Assembly: GCA_039566865.1 (NCBI GenBank)
Contig: CM076961.1
Location: 6,595,501 to 6,659,500, forward strand
DNA from: Aurelia coerulea
Taxonomy: Eukaryota > Cnidaria > Scyphozoa > Semaeostomeae > Ulmaridae
DNA length: 64,000 nt
Reading direction: 5' to 3'
The translations under genes and the position numbers were made by a program. Positions 1-12,123 of the stretch are shown piece after piece. Position 1 is the first letter of the stretch; the number at the start of each line of letters is the position of its first letter. The notes below the pieces were generated by a model, which saw only the letters and a program-made list of their open reading frames with translations, had not been told where the DNA came from and did not search any database.

Positions 1-49
1 AACGATTGAACTGTTTGGCAATTAGTGGTATATGATCTTGGGGAAAATA

Positions 50-126
50 GTTGATTTGATTGATTGACTGATTGATTGATTGATTGATTGGTTGATTTAT
101 TGATTGGTTGGTTGGTTGATTGATTT
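50..126. repeat. TTGA-type simple repeat
   Basis: Imperfect (TTGA)n/(TTGG)n tetranucleotide microsatellite. From here to about 1,490 the sequence is AT-rich and I see no supported gene; the short frames there have no recognisable domain or exon signals. Confidence 0.9.
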
Positions 127-1496
127 AAATTAACTGGTGCCCTTAAATATTTTTAGCTACCTAATGCTCCAGAAAAAATGTACAGATTTGCTTAAGTCTA
201 GTGATATGAATTTAGCTTATTCAATTCCAGAACACTCTTAAAATATTCCTAGATAGCAAACTTTAACATAGATATCTCATTTCCTGGTATTGGTACTTTG
301 AGCGCAGAAATATTGATCTTCATATTTCAAATTTGGGTCCACCTCGAAACAAGAGCGTTGGTCTTTTGGTCTTAGGAAATACTTGAAGCACATCAAAATT
401 TAAAACTGACAATAAGGTAAAATTGGAAAATGCACAATTGTGACTTCTAGCAAACAGAATGTGATATGATCTGATATTTCAATTTTCATCATGTCTGTGT
501 TGATTTATTTCTTATCTAAAATGGAAAGGTTTTGAAATATTCCATTGTGCAATCACTTTTACAGTCCGCCAGGATCATCAAAGAGGCTTTATGTTACCTA
601 GCTGATTTGGCTTTTATCATCTATGTAAACTAAACATCTCTTTTGTCAATCAATCTCCTATGCAGGTGAAACTATTTTTGGATACAATAGTTAAAGAAAG
701 CTGCCAGCAGCCCTCAATTTAGTCAAATACTGACGAAAACTGTAACTTGTAGAGCAAAAAGGAAGTCTAGTTAATCTTATGAGAATATTAATTGTGACGC
801 ATGTAATTTAGTTGATGAAGTATTCAGATAGCATATTCAGCAGCTAATAATAATGCCATGATTGTTCTCTTTCTCTGATGGACTTCTTCTTTCTGACAAG
901 CACTCACGAGAAACATTGGCTTAACGGTAACGTTAAAATCCATCAGATTCACTGCAACTGTTTGGCTTATACTCAAATTGATCATATGAATAGAGACATT
1001 GATATAATCAGCCTTCTGTGTCTGTCCCAACCTTTGAGACAAATAACTGTGAGGCGAGAACGCAGGGTTCAGGCCTTTCATTTGTTCATGTTATATTCTT
1101 CAAATAGGATTAAGTATACGATTAGCGATACAAGGTGTTCAAAAAATTGTGACCCGTTTGCCAGATGATTCCGACAAAACTGCAAAGATTCTTGCTAAAA
1201 TTTTACATGATGTTGCTTTTCAGACAGGCATTTTTAACATACTCTGTGGTGGGGGAATTGCACCACCATGCCCTACGACTTCCTTCATTACTGACGAGTA
1301 AAATGCTACTTTTACTCCAAATGCTTAGGCCATTCTGGGCCCCTTTCAAAAGAACGAACATAACAAAAATTTGCTGGCAAATAGAAACAGAATATTCTAT
1401 TTTATATAATCCTGAGGCTTTGGTGAAATGGCTCATTATAAACCTAAAAGCTTAAAGACTCAATCTGAGAATAATTCGGTACTGAAGTAGTGTGAT

Positions 1497-3616
1497 CCGG
1501 GTGTCTCAAGAAAAAGTACCCCCCTTTTGACAGGAAATAGGAGCCAAACAATAAGATATCATTACTCCCCAATTTCACAGCTAAATTTATAAATGTTCAA
1601 CTTAGATGCTCATACCTTGCATTTAAAAATCGTCTACCAAACACCGGAGTTACAGGTTCGCAAAGTCAACATGTACAGTGCACCCAAACCAGAGGTTTTG
1701 AAAAAGGACCTAACGATGATTTGTATCGTGGAAATTTTGCAAAGTAACTGCAGACTTTAGAGTAAGATGGGTTAAAGTGAACTATTTTGAAGGCTTTTCA
1801 AGGATATCCTAAAGAGATATTGTAGCTGAGGGCAAACTTTTTAACGCTGTTTTGACATCATGTCTTTGGGTCAGTTTATCCAGCAAATATATTTGTCAAA
1901 TCTTTTTCCATTGTCTCACAAAGAGCTTTCTTTGGCGACCGCTCTGCCTAGTTCACTATACCCAGGCCGGGACAAAGTGAACTACTTAGCAATTGCTCGA
2001 TAAAACCAAAATGATGCTGGTAAAACCCGAAAACATGATTTATTTTGCAACTCGAAGGAGTTCTTCGCATGCCAAAGCGAGATAAACCCAAAATTTCACA
2101 AAAATGATATTAGAAGAAAATAAATGGTGACCTATGTTGAGAACGATCTTTGCAGATCAAATATTAACCAAAAACTATTTTTAAAGTCACAAAATCGAGT
2201 CAGATTGCGAGACCTGAATACAATTCGATGAACAATAATGGGAATATACTTGGAAAATACTATATTACATATAAATACCAAATCATCACAAAGAGAAACA
2301 CTATTTTCAAAGTAGTTTAGTTTGCCCTCAAACCTCCGCCCAGAAATAAACAAAAAATATTTATAAATCTATGACAATTATCAATATTCTAATTTCACAG
2401 TGATGGCCATTTATCCTTTCTATGTCGATAGGTATACTTGGTTCATCAAATCCCAATGGAATTCTTAAATCAGTAACCGCATTTTGAATGAATGTCAAAC
2501 TTAGGTTGTCAAATTCTTGGAGGTTTTTCAGGGAGCTGGTATCAGAATATATTTCTGTGTCATCAGAGCGAAAAATTGTCCTGCAAATTATGATTTTCTG
2601 AAGGCAGAGTTATGAAGCATATGAGATTAAATAGGTTTTCTTCATCTGACTTCATGTTCACATGAGAAAAAAGAAAATCATGGGTAATTCACTTTAACCC
2701 TGCTTGAAGCAAAATATCGACTGAACGGTAGATCTTTTAAAGTATTATGTTAGCGTACAAAAAAGGCTTTCTTGGCCCTTTCCTTTTGGAAAAAGTAAAC
2801 ACATGGCATGTGCTTCAAATCGATCAAAACGATTATAGAAATGAATTTCGTCTAGGGGTAAAATATTAAGACCAAAGATAGGAGCCCAAACCTATAACCG
2901 TAATTTCCCTAGTTTGTTTCTACTGCCTCGGGTAAAGGGATTTTTTGCAACAACAGGAAGAACTATTTTGCAAAAATTGTTTCATTTTCTGTGAGCACGT
3001 GTACCAAAGCATTGGGCATAAATCACGTTTTATCATTGGATTTTTACTTTTGGAGAGAAGCGCGAATGTTCTGAGTAGTTCACTTTACCCCGTAGTACAT
3101 TTTACCCCGTCTTACCTTAAGTTTCGGTTTTTTGCTTTTGAAAAGAATAAAAGATGCACGGACATGGCGCTGATTAAATAAAAATAGTAAAAATGTGGTA
3201 AGAATGATAAAGTCGTGCCACATCTAGTGCATGTGCTCCTTTTCCTCTTCTTTAGTACTACACACTTGGGATGGAATGAAATGCAAGAACCGATTTATCA
3301 AAAGAAAAGTCACATCAAGAACAATTAAAGCAATTCATGGTATAAATCTTTTCAAAAATAGAAACTAAAAGTCAAAAGTTGAAATTTCTTTTGCAAAATG
3401 CCTGCCTGCTTGGTGTCACATCATGGCTAGGCCATTTCTCAAAACCTCTGGTTTCAGGTGCACTCCAAATTTTGACCTTGTGAACTCATATCTCCGGTGT
3501 TTGGTGGTCGATTTCAAAATGCAAGTTATGTAAATTTAAGTTGAAGACCAACAAATGTAGCCATGAATTCGAAAAGTTCCGAAATGTTATCGTTTTGTTG
3601 CCTTGTTGAGTCAAAT
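1497..3616. mobile_element. Interrupted TIR (foldback-like) element, outer of a nested pair
   Basis: The left end begins with CCGGGTGTCTCAAG, a terminus type that recurs in this window (4,194; 5,348; 30,447). About 1,570-1,705 is the diverged inverted complement of about 3,435-3,600; both contain the phrase ACCAGAGGTTTTGA or its complement. The right end is cut off where an AATAAT/AAGGCATTTATATTGCGCC repeat begins near 3,617. A third diverged copy of the terminal sequence lies at about 62,110-62,300. CCGGGTGT-type ends are common in Tc1/mariner-like elements, but no transposase is visible. A second element (1,760-3,116) sits inside. Confidence 0.55.
1760..3116. mobile_element. TIR element with AAGACGGGGTAAAGTGAAC-type ends (1.36 kb)
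   Basis: The left end reads GAGTAAGATGGGTTAAAGTG and the right end is the complement of GGTAAGACGGGGTAAA, with a second GGGGTAAAGTGAACT motif inside. TTA flanks both ends (1,757-1,759 and 3,117-3,119), as expected for a 3-bp PIF/Harbinger-type target duplication; the class is inferred from this alone. The first 280 bases recur at 16,973-17,237. The short frames inside show no transposase motif. Confidence 0.6.
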
Positions 3617-3900
3617 AATAATAATATGATAATAAAAGGCATTTATATTGCGCCATTTATGCACACGGCTCAAAGGCGCATTACACGGTCTATAAAACTA
3701 AAAGGGTGATATTTTATACAATAATACAAAGAATGCTAGAATTTTTGGTTAAATCAGATCTAGTTGATATATTCTTGAAACAGATGTGTTTTCAGTCTGC
3801 ACTTGAAAGTGTCAAGAGAATCCGTTGCACGCAATGCGTATGGCAATCTGTCCCAATGATGAAGAGAGCCAATTGAAAAGGGCTAGAAAGATCAAATTTG
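3617..3900. repeat. Dispersed retroelement/SINE-like fragment
   Basis: It starts with an AATAATAATA microsatellite, then AAGGCATTTATATTGCGCC and a stretch containing TCAGTCTGCACTTGAAAGTG. This looks like the 3' part of a dispersed non-autonomous retroelement. No tRNA-like promoter boxes were found, so the class stays open. The rest up to 4,190 is AT-rich with nothing recognised. Confidence 0.35.
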
Positions 3901-4424
3901 GTCAAAAAATGTAACTTCATGTGAAACTTCCGAATATCTCATCTATTTTACTCTAATTGTTGTATTTTCGATGATGTCCTCAATTTTCTATGTTTTTGGC
4001 CAAAAACAGTACTTTTACAGATTTAACTGTAAAACGTTTTTGAGAGAAAAATTGTTCTTCTTATAACTTTAATCGACAGATAAAAATATCAAAGTTTCTG
4101 AGAAACATAATATTATGAAAAAATTATGAAATTTATAAACTTATATTCATTACCTAAATTCTTTAGATATATGACGTCATGAATGACGTAATACCGGGTG
4201 TGCCAAAATAAACTATGCACTTTTGGCAGGCCACTATAAATCGTACACTGGACCGATTTGAAGATATATCACTTAATCTTTAGCAGAAAGCCTGAATTAA
4301 ATTCTAAGATTTTTTGCAATTTTTTCCGTTTTCAATTTTTAGAGCTACAGGCGAGTTTCTTAAAATTTTCGTTTTCGAAAACACTGAAAACGATCAAAAA
4401 ACGTTGATCAAATTTTCTAAAGAC

Positions 4425-6412
4425 CAGAGGCGGACTGGCCAGTCGGGCTACCGGGCGATCGCCCGGTGGGCCCTCTCAAAAATATCCAGAAATTATTTTT
4501 TTAGTTTAATTTTACAATAAATAGGCAATTTAACTAGCTTGGTTGGGGCCCTTTCTATCAGCCGCTACACTAAGGCTCTCTCGGTGTCTGGCTTCGTCAG
4601 TTGTTATTCAAAATGATCTCATTCATATAGCATTACTGAAGGGCACAGTTACCTATTTGGGGCCCCATGGCGCACCTTGACGTCGTGAAAAATATCGTCA
4701 CATTCATGTGACGAATATCATTTTTGAGTTCGAATCTACCTCAATGGATACCAACGTAAAGATTCTATAGATCAGATCAAGATGGTGATGAATAGAAACA
4801 ACGCACAAGTTAATAAGTACTTTAGCAGCACTTCATTTTCCGAAGCTATATGAGGCCCCATACACGGAATACTCCGAGCCAAGGGCCCACCGATTCTAAT
4901 GGTAAATGTAGCACTGTTGAGGATCCTTTTTCTGATGCACATGCGAAGTGTGACATAATGTTTCTCTACCATTACCATTGTTAGAGATAAAAGAGTTGGC
5001 AGTGGGAGTAAGTTGGGCGAAAAGGAACTCAAGGCTTGAATACTATTTAGCAAAGAGCAAAGAATATTGAAGGGAATTAATGAAAATAATTGATGAATTT
5101 TCACAGATGTAGTATGTCGAGAGAATTTCGGAGGCTTATTAACCATCATTGGTGACAAAGTAAACTGTTGTAAACTTTATATTTGTTGTACAGACATTAT
5201 ATTTTTCGAATCATCCTGTTCAAGGATCGCAGGACTCTTTGGCGGTGCTATGGCGAGAATTGAGGTGGGAAATCGGCCAAGAACGAAAACATTCGCCCAA
5301 TCCTGTCAAGAGGGTATTGAGGGATGGGTTAAGGGGTTAGGTAGCTACCGGGTGAACCAGAAAAAAGTACCTACTTTAAAAATTAATAGCCTCAAGAGTA
5401 CTGGATGGATTGGAATGAATCAATATTTACTTGATATGATAGCTAAAAGATCGAAGTATTTTTGTGATTTTTCTCGCCCTCGTATGAGTACTGCAAAAAT
5501 TCGTAAATTCAAGTTCACAAAATCATGGTGGTTGCAACATGACTAAAAAAGGCCAAAACTACTTGATCAAATCATAAAGGACTCCTCGCTTAGAGCGACA
5601 GAGAAAATGCGATTTCTCATAGATGAGAGATATCGTATCCACATTTATTGCCATGGGATTGAAAATCTTTATTATCTGTTTGAGAATCTTGCAACGCTTC
5701 AGAGAGGTGAAACGCCCATGCCAGCCGCGCCTATTGCTTTGTGTGAGAAGAGTCCTAACGATTTGATCAAGCGTTATTTGCCTTTTTCAGTCATTTTGCA
5801 ACCATGAAATTGTGTAAAATTGAATTTACCTACTGCATATTTGCAGTGCTCGTAACAAGACGAGAAAAAATCACAACTATACTTCGATCTTTTGGCTTTT
5901 AACTAGAATTTGAATCATTCAAATCCATGAAGTACTTGTGGTGCTACAAATTTTCGAAAATGGGAACTTTTTTTGGCTTATCCGGTAGATTGGGCTTTGA
6001 GGGCAAAAAGGTCATTCCCTTACGGAAAAGGGCATTTCTGGAGAAAAATGATAACGTCACGACAAATTTTCGGCTGGCGCCGCCACTGACTGTCAGGAGC
6101 TTGAGCATTTGAACCATTACTGAGGAGCTCTCCGATAATATTACGGACATTTATTAATTGTGCAAAGATTCTTCTGAGATAGAAATAGTGATATAAAATG
6201 CCGTTTGTTGGTTCCCATTTTTTGCTGAAATTTTTTGCAATACTTTTTAAAGCCAATTTCGGGGGCTTCACCACAACATATTTTCGCTGTCCGGGTAAGT
6301 ATTCCCAGACCCCTTAATTTCTCTGCTTGTTTCGCTCACCTGCGGTATTTGTATTGGGGCCCTTTTCCTATAAAATGGCCCGGGCCCTAATTTTGCAGCC
6401 AGTCCGCCCCTG
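4425..6412. mobile_element. Middle nested element, hAT-like termini
   Basis: The left end CAGAGGCGGACTGGCC and right end (complement of CAGGGGCGGACTGGC) form short TIRs of the CAGGGGCGGA type typical of hAT elements. It interrupts the outer element. A clean 8-bp duplication could not be confirmed. The subterminal GGGCCC-rich sequence (4,455-4,480 and 6,355-6,390) is also inverted. No transposase was recognised in the short frames. Confidence 0.55.
5348..5985. mobile_element. Innermost nested MITE (0.64 kb, TA-flanked)
   Basis: The left end CCGGGTGAACCAGAAAAAAG pairs with the right end (complement of CCGGATAAGCCAAAAAAAGT), and TA flanks both sides (5,346-5,347 and 5,986-5,987). Inverted similarity runs through both halves, e.g. 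the GATCGAAGTAT-type segment near 5,450 against its complement near 5,885. It is a non-autonomous, Tc1/mariner-like foldback. Confidence 0.7.
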
Positions 6413-7459
6413 TTTTAAAGTCTCTACAAGTCCTATATTTTGCAGCTTGCTCTATCATCACTGCTTGGACAGGGAACGATGGTTCATTTTTCTGTTTCCC
6501 TTAAACTCCCCCTGGGCTAAAAGTACCTGCAATATTTTTTCCGTTATGATATGCCAGAATCTAATGACCTTTTTCTTCCACCAAGAATGCGAATTTTCAC
6601 TCAAATTTTAGAGGCTTCGCCCTTCCTCGTGTTTATGACTCTTCCTCGCTTGTCTTTTAACCCCGTTGATGCAGGAACACAGCCTGCAGCAAAGCATAAA
6701 TTCAATGACATTACAAAAGAAAAGACATTTCTTTATATTTTTGAAAATATTATTAAATTTCTCACAAGATAGTACGAACTCTCGCACAGCAGCTTACAAT
6801 TAGTCGATTTCTAAATCCCAAATCACCACGAAAAAGTTTTCTCTTTGTCCATTCATGTCGATTCTTTAGAAAGCTTGATCGACGTTTTTTGATCGTTTTC
6901 AGTGTTTTCGAAAACAAAAATTTTAAGAAACTCGCTTGTAGCTCTAAAAACTGAAAACAAAAAAAATTAACTCCTAGAATCTAATTCAGGCCTTCTGCTA
7001 AAGATCAAGTCATAAATTTTCAAAATCGGTCTTGTGTACAATTCATCGTGGCCTGCCAAAAGTGCATAGTTTATTTTGGCGCATCCGGTACAAAAGAATA
7101 ACCGAAAGTGGGTTATTTCCATGTTGTCTGATTGATTTATGGTTGCTCTGAAAATTTCCTCCATTTATCTCAATCTTGTCAAGAATTATATTAGATTGAA
7201 GTTATAATGGGTTTGACCATAAAACAAACAAGATATTAAAACTACTCTCTGAAAAAATTTTTATATTTCCAAAAATACATAACAGATCTTGCAGAAATTT
7301 TGGTGAAAGATGCAAAAGGATAGTAAGGGAAAGTAACGAAAAATAATTAGCCTAGAAATTAACATAAAAAAGATACCCAGACAAAACTGGAAAGGTGGGG
7401 GGGGGGCTATAAAAAAGTAACCAACCTTTCTTCCATTCAACAAGGAAGGATATTTTTAA

Positions 7460-7520
7460 CAGAAGGCTCAGTAGACCCACTTTACACCGTAGACCCACAT
7501 TACACCCACCCTACCCTGTT
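7460..7520. repeat. Partial TIR fragment, GTAGACCCACTTTACACC type
   Basis: A short direct repeat of GTAGACCCAC followed by TTTACACC or ATTACACCC resembles the ends of the GGGTAAAGTG-type elements in this window, but no matching second end was found. A long G run lies at about 7,396-7,406. The flanking 7,100-7,650 holds no recognised gene. Confidence 0.3.
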
Positions 7521-7655
7521 GCAATGTGGCCTTTTTCCATCAACAGAGAATGTTTTCATTTTATTCTTCGTCATTCTATGGTTCAGTTCTGATTTTCTGT
7601 CTGCATAAGGCTGCAAATTTTACAAGTCTAGCTCTCGCGCCCTCTTCAGAATGTT

Positions 7656-8582
7656 GGAATGGCAGATCCAGGCACTACCGAAAAGGTAACAGTAAGACGG
7701 ACTGAAGAGATAAGAATTGGGGCAAGTCTATCAACCTCATGACTGCATTCGCTGAATCAATTCTAAACTTGTTCCTTCGCAATCATCCAGCTAATACATC
7801 AACTGCGAACAACAACGACGATAGTAGTGATGATTATGATGATGTTGATGACTTGGAACTTTCAAGAAGAAAGAGTATTAGGAGAAAGAGTACAAGAGAT
7901 TTAAGAGCCTGCATTGCAAATGTGCATGAAATGTGGTCGGGTGCTTCATTCGCATTGCATTGCAGGCTGACTGATGCAGCATTGTGGATTCACCAGTCCT
8001 CATTACAGGAATCCGCTCCGCTGTCGTGAGTTGCGGCCAATCTCTGTAGTAGTTCCCTTGTCGTTGAACATTGCAGAGGTTAGTATTCAAACAGGTTTAG
8101 GGAAACCTGCAATGAAGACAGTGGGAACCATGGCTAAAGAACTTCCAACAATGGAAGTGAGTCTTTCCGATGCGGTGGTGGTCCGCACACCCGACACGCA
8201 AGGAGGCCAATTTTCGTCTCCCGTAGGAGTGCAACTACTCCAAATTTATCCGTGGGCTTATTCGACGATTAACCCTCAGGTCTGGTCACCGACAATCTCC
8301 TCCTCCTAGGAAGAGGGAATAGTTAGCAACCCTCCTGCGCCCCTTCTTGCAACACCTCTGTATCATCCGTTGCAAGTAATTCCTGGTCACCTTTACCTCA
8401 GACTCAAGAATCTGCATCTACCACATCGAGCTCTCCTACTGCATCTGTTAGCGGAGCATCTCCAGATCTCTCAGAGTACCAGGATTTGGAGCTTCATCAC
8501 TCATCAGATGCGAGCAGGAGGGGGGATGCAATTGCTTCCACCTTCATTCCTCACCTCATACCCCTTCGCCTAATCAATGATC
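7656..8582 (+). pseudogene. Possible decayed host coding sequence, unrecognised
   Basis: This patch has more coding character than its surroundings. An ATG near 7,656 opens a 27-codon basic frame. A second frame (7,739-8,029) has an Asn/Asp-rich acidic stretch, then an Arg/Lys/Ser cluster (RRKSIRRKS). A third (about 8,322 to 8,605) is rich in Ser, Thr and Pro. The frames are not collinear and I could not assign splice sites that join them. It could be exons with unrecognised junctions, a processed pseudogene, or chance. I recognise no family. Treat coordinates as the extent of the patch, not as a gene model. Confidence 0.25.
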
Positions 8583-8597
8583 ACTTCCATTGTCGAT

Positions 8598-8666
8598 CCG
8601 TTTAGTTCGCTTAGTTTAGTTCGCTTAGTTTAGTTTGCTTAGTTATTCGCTTAGTTTTCTTAGTTA
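8598..8666. repeat. Short tandem repeat, TTCGCTTAGTT type
   Basis: About five imperfect copies of a 10-14 base unit built around GCTTAGTT. The following 8,670-9,165 has no recognised gene. Confidence 0.8.
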
Positions 8667-9174
8667 AATTCAAATTTGATAGATATTCTACAAACAAACT
8701 CGCATGTCTCTAGTGCTGAGCCTGCGACAATGAGCCGCTGGCAGCGGTGAAACCCCTCCTTCGAGCAGATAATACAAAAATCCCAACTTTAGGTTGGAAA
8801 TGTTTTGGGGACAGGAAGCCCTGCACTGTGCTGCGTATGCATCGTCGGCGAAGGAAAAGGCAAGAAAATCAATCATAATAACCATCGACGCGAACTCATA
8901 TTCCAATCATCATCAAGCCAGCAACCACATATTGTCATGTCCCCTTCGTTGCCGCATCTCGTGCATAACTCGTTTCGGTTAGCGTTCTTTATCCATTCTG
9001 CATACGATTAATAATCCGCAAACTTCGCTTTGAGTGCAAACTCATCCGTCGGCGCAACATCCACCTTTGATTCATTTGGATATAAAACGATCTTCGTTCC
9101 TTGACATCCTCCTATGAAAGGTGGCAAAAACTTGCGCACCAGGTTTAGCAGACTTGCGATCTTCTCCATGTAAT

Positions 9175-10980
9175 AACATACAGTTCAAATCCTTACTGGT
9201 TGCTGAAGCACGCAGAAATCATCCAATTTCACAGTGTTCAGCCAATCAAATCGCCTTTTTCTAACCACGTGATATCAAATCAATCGATGGAAGGGAATTC
9301 TTGAGTACCCTCACGAAAATTGAAATGGCTACTAAGTTACAATAATTACATGGAATCTTTTTTGAAAAATCGGTAGAAGGGATGCCCCTCTGCAGCTTGT
9401 AGCGTGCTCAGACAAATATCTCATTTGGAGCCGAAATTGTATTCATTTTCCGGTCGACGAATATTGACCTTCGATAAATCATTGATGAAATTCGCTGCAA
9501 ATAAGATATAAGGATAAAAATCTCAGCGATTATAGATATTGCCCTAAGGAATAACCCAAACACTTTCCCTTCTTTTACATATCAAAATCACAGGTGATTT
9601 TCAACGATCTCTGTCAGAAATGTCATTTGGGCCTAAGTTTCTCACCGATTAAACCTCATACGTTTGCCCCAATAAGGCTTAGTTTGTATTATTGAGCTAA
9701 ACGATTCACTCACCAATGACTCCAGCATCAATTTGACTTCATTTTCAATTTAATGTCTCCAAATTTTGTTCAAAAACATCCACTCTTGAGCATTTTATGC
9801 AAATATGTTTCGTTCCGTATTTCTCTGCAAGCGCAAGTAACTTGCTCGAATGTCACATTGCTAGGTTTTTGTGATCCAAAGTAAAGCGATTCGAAACAGC
9901 TGATGCACTCATGAACAGATTTGGCACGTCTGTCTTTCTCAATTCATTCAAATAGAAACAAAAGGGATAAAATATTTTTGGCTGTTTGGGTCATTAATGA
10001 ACAGATTTTACACAAAACAACAGACAAATTGTTTTTTTGCTATGCACCTTTACAGCTTTGGTCCTTTTGTTTGATTGCATTGATTCAAGAATAGATTCGG
10101 CAAAGCTGCTTTCAAAACTGTTTCTTGCTTTGTTGTTTTGTGTAAAATCTATTCATCAATGTACCAAACAACCAAAAAGTGTTTTATCCTTTTTGTTTCC
10201 ATTTGAATGATTTGAAAAAGACAGACGTGGCAAATCTGTTTATGAGTGCATCAACTGCGTCGAATCGCTTTACTTTGTATCACAATAAAATAGCGATTGC
10301 GACATTCGAGCAGGCTACTTGCGCTTGCAGAGAAATACGGAACGAAACAAATTTGCAGAAATTGCACAAGTTTGGATATTTTTGAACAAAATTTGGAGAC
10401 ATGAAATTGAAAATGAAGTCAAATTGATGCTGGAGTCATTGGTGAGTGAATCGTTTAGCTCAATAAAACAAACTAAGCCTTATTGGGGCCAACGTATGAG
10501 GTTTAATCGGTGAGAAGCTTAGGCCCAAATGACATTTCTGACAGAGATCGCTGAAAATCGCCTGTGATTTTGATATGTAAAAGAAGGGAAGGTACTTGGG
10601 TTATTTCTTAGGGCAATATCCATAATCACTGGGTTTTTTATCCTCATACCTTATTTGTAGCGAATTCTATCAATGATTTAACAAAGGTCAATATTCGTCG
10701 ACCGGAAAATGAATACAATTTCGGCTCCAAATGAGATATTTGTCTGAGCACGCTACAAACTGCAGAGGGGCATCCCTTCTACCGATTTTTCAAAAAAGAT
10801 TCCATGTAATTATTGTAACTTAGTAGCCATTTCAATTTTCGTGAGGGTACTCAAGAATTCCCTTCCAACGACTGATTTGATATCACGTGGTTAGAAAGAG
10901 GCGATTTCATTGGCTGAGCACCGTGAAATTGGATGATTTCCGCGTGCTTCAGCAACCAGTACGGATTTGAACTGTATGTT
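9175..10980. mobile_element. Foldback element with 9-bp target duplication (Mutator-like)
   Basis: Two arms of about 846 bases (9,175-10,020 and about 10,134-10,980) are inverted complements around a loop of roughly 110 bases. The ends are AACATACAGTTC and GAACTGTATGTT. The 9-mer CCATGTAAT flanks the element exactly on both sides (9,166-9,174 and 10,981-10,989). A 9-bp duplication plus long terminal inverted repeats fits Mutator-like (MULE) elements; FB-type foldbacks also make 9-bp duplications. Open frames in the arms mirror each other and show no transposase motif, so it is non-autonomous. Confidence 0.85.
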
Positions 10981-11158
10981 CCATGTAATCGTTCCACTTA
11001 AAAAAGTCCCCCCTCACCTCGTGCTGGATCCCTTTTCATCGTTGTGTTCGCTTTAGAATCCAAATATAATCGTTTTTCACCCACTCTAACAGGAGCATAA
11101 AACACAAACTCGTTGGGTTCCCCATCGCAGCTTGGGTCATACTTTTCATCCACTCTTA

Positions 11159-11859
11159 CGGTAAGAACCCGCAAAATAGAAACCACTCTATAAGAAACCT
11201 CACGTTGATTGTTTTTGAGAGATGGTGCCCTCATATAAGAAACTTCTCAGCCTGATTCTTGGAAGGTTTCCTATAGGAGGATCCCAAAAAATTTTCATAT
11301 TTAGTAATTTTTTTTTAAATCAGGTACTAAATATTTCTTTAGAGATTTAATGCAAAAGCATCTCCATCATACAGTATACTTGGCATGCATGCTATGATTG
11401 ACCAAATTTGGAGAGAATGCTGCGTAACAAGAACATACTGTTTGATAGCGTTTGCTCTGGGGTTTCTTTAAAGATTTGAAGGTTTCTTAAAGGCATCGAG
11501 TCCACATAAATAGCGCGCTCGTGACCAATATGAACTTCTTTTCAATCATAAAACAAAAGTTGTGATTTAATCGTTATTGAAATTAAACCAAAGAAATTCC
11601 TGAGGATAATGCAAGGATTAAGGAGCCTTTAGTCTCCACTGCTAATGACTTTAGCACTATTGTGCGATAACAAAGGGCCGTCAGCGAGTTGTCAGCAAAA
11701 ATTCACCATAGCGTTAACGCTCAGCTATTTATATGGACTCAATGTCTTTAACCATGTGATAAGACAAATGTCAGCCTGTTTGCAGATTAATGCCCTTTAA
11801 TAAGAAACCCAACAGGCTGTTTTGAAAAAAACTGGTTTCTATTTTGCGGGTTCTTACTG
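11159..11859. mobile_element. TIR element, 0.70 kb, TA-flanked
   Basis: The 27-bp terminal inverted repeat differs at one position: the left end starts CGGTAAGAACCCGCAAAATA, the right end is the complement of CAGTAAGAACCCGCAAAATA. TA flanks both ends (11,157-11,158 and 11,860-11,861). No transposase; a MITE-sized Tc1/mariner-like element by size and target site. Confidence 0.8.
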
Positions 11860-12031
11860 TATGAATCTTCTTGCTGCATCAAACTCGAAGATGCACAGAA
11901 GATAATCATCTTTCATCTTTGAATTGTCTAACTCTAAAAATTGAAAGAGCTTCCAAAGCTCTTCCATTTGAAATGCTTCTGATCCATTTTTCCAACCAAA
12001 AATTGTCCTGTTGTAAACACCTTTTCTATTC

Positions 12032-12123
12032 TGTCGTTCCATTCCGTCGTTCTGTTCCGTCGTTCCATTCTGTCGCTCCGTTACGTCGCTCCATTCCATC
12101 GTTCCGTTCCGTCGTTCCATACC
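12032..12123. repeat. 13-bp minisatellite, about 7 copies
   Basis: Tandem 13-base units of the form CGTCGTTCCATTC with substitutions. Frames through it read as Arg/Asn/Gly/Thr-rich repeats and are not genes. It lies just outside the left arm of the inverted duplication. Confidence 0.85.

Larger units (their letters stand above)
4194..7088. mobile_element. Outermost of three nested TIR elements (TA-flanked)
   Basis: The left terminus CCGGGTGTGCCAAAATAAAC and the right terminus (complement of CCGGATGCGCCAAAATAAAC) face each other. The inverted similarity continues for about 230 bases (4,194-4,424 against about 6,860-7,088). TA flanks both ends (4,192-4,193 and 7,089-7,090), matching the Tc1/mariner-type target duplication. 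No transposase is visible, so it is a non-autonomous element. It contains a second element (4,425-6,412), which contains a third (5,348-5,985). Confidence 0.75.
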
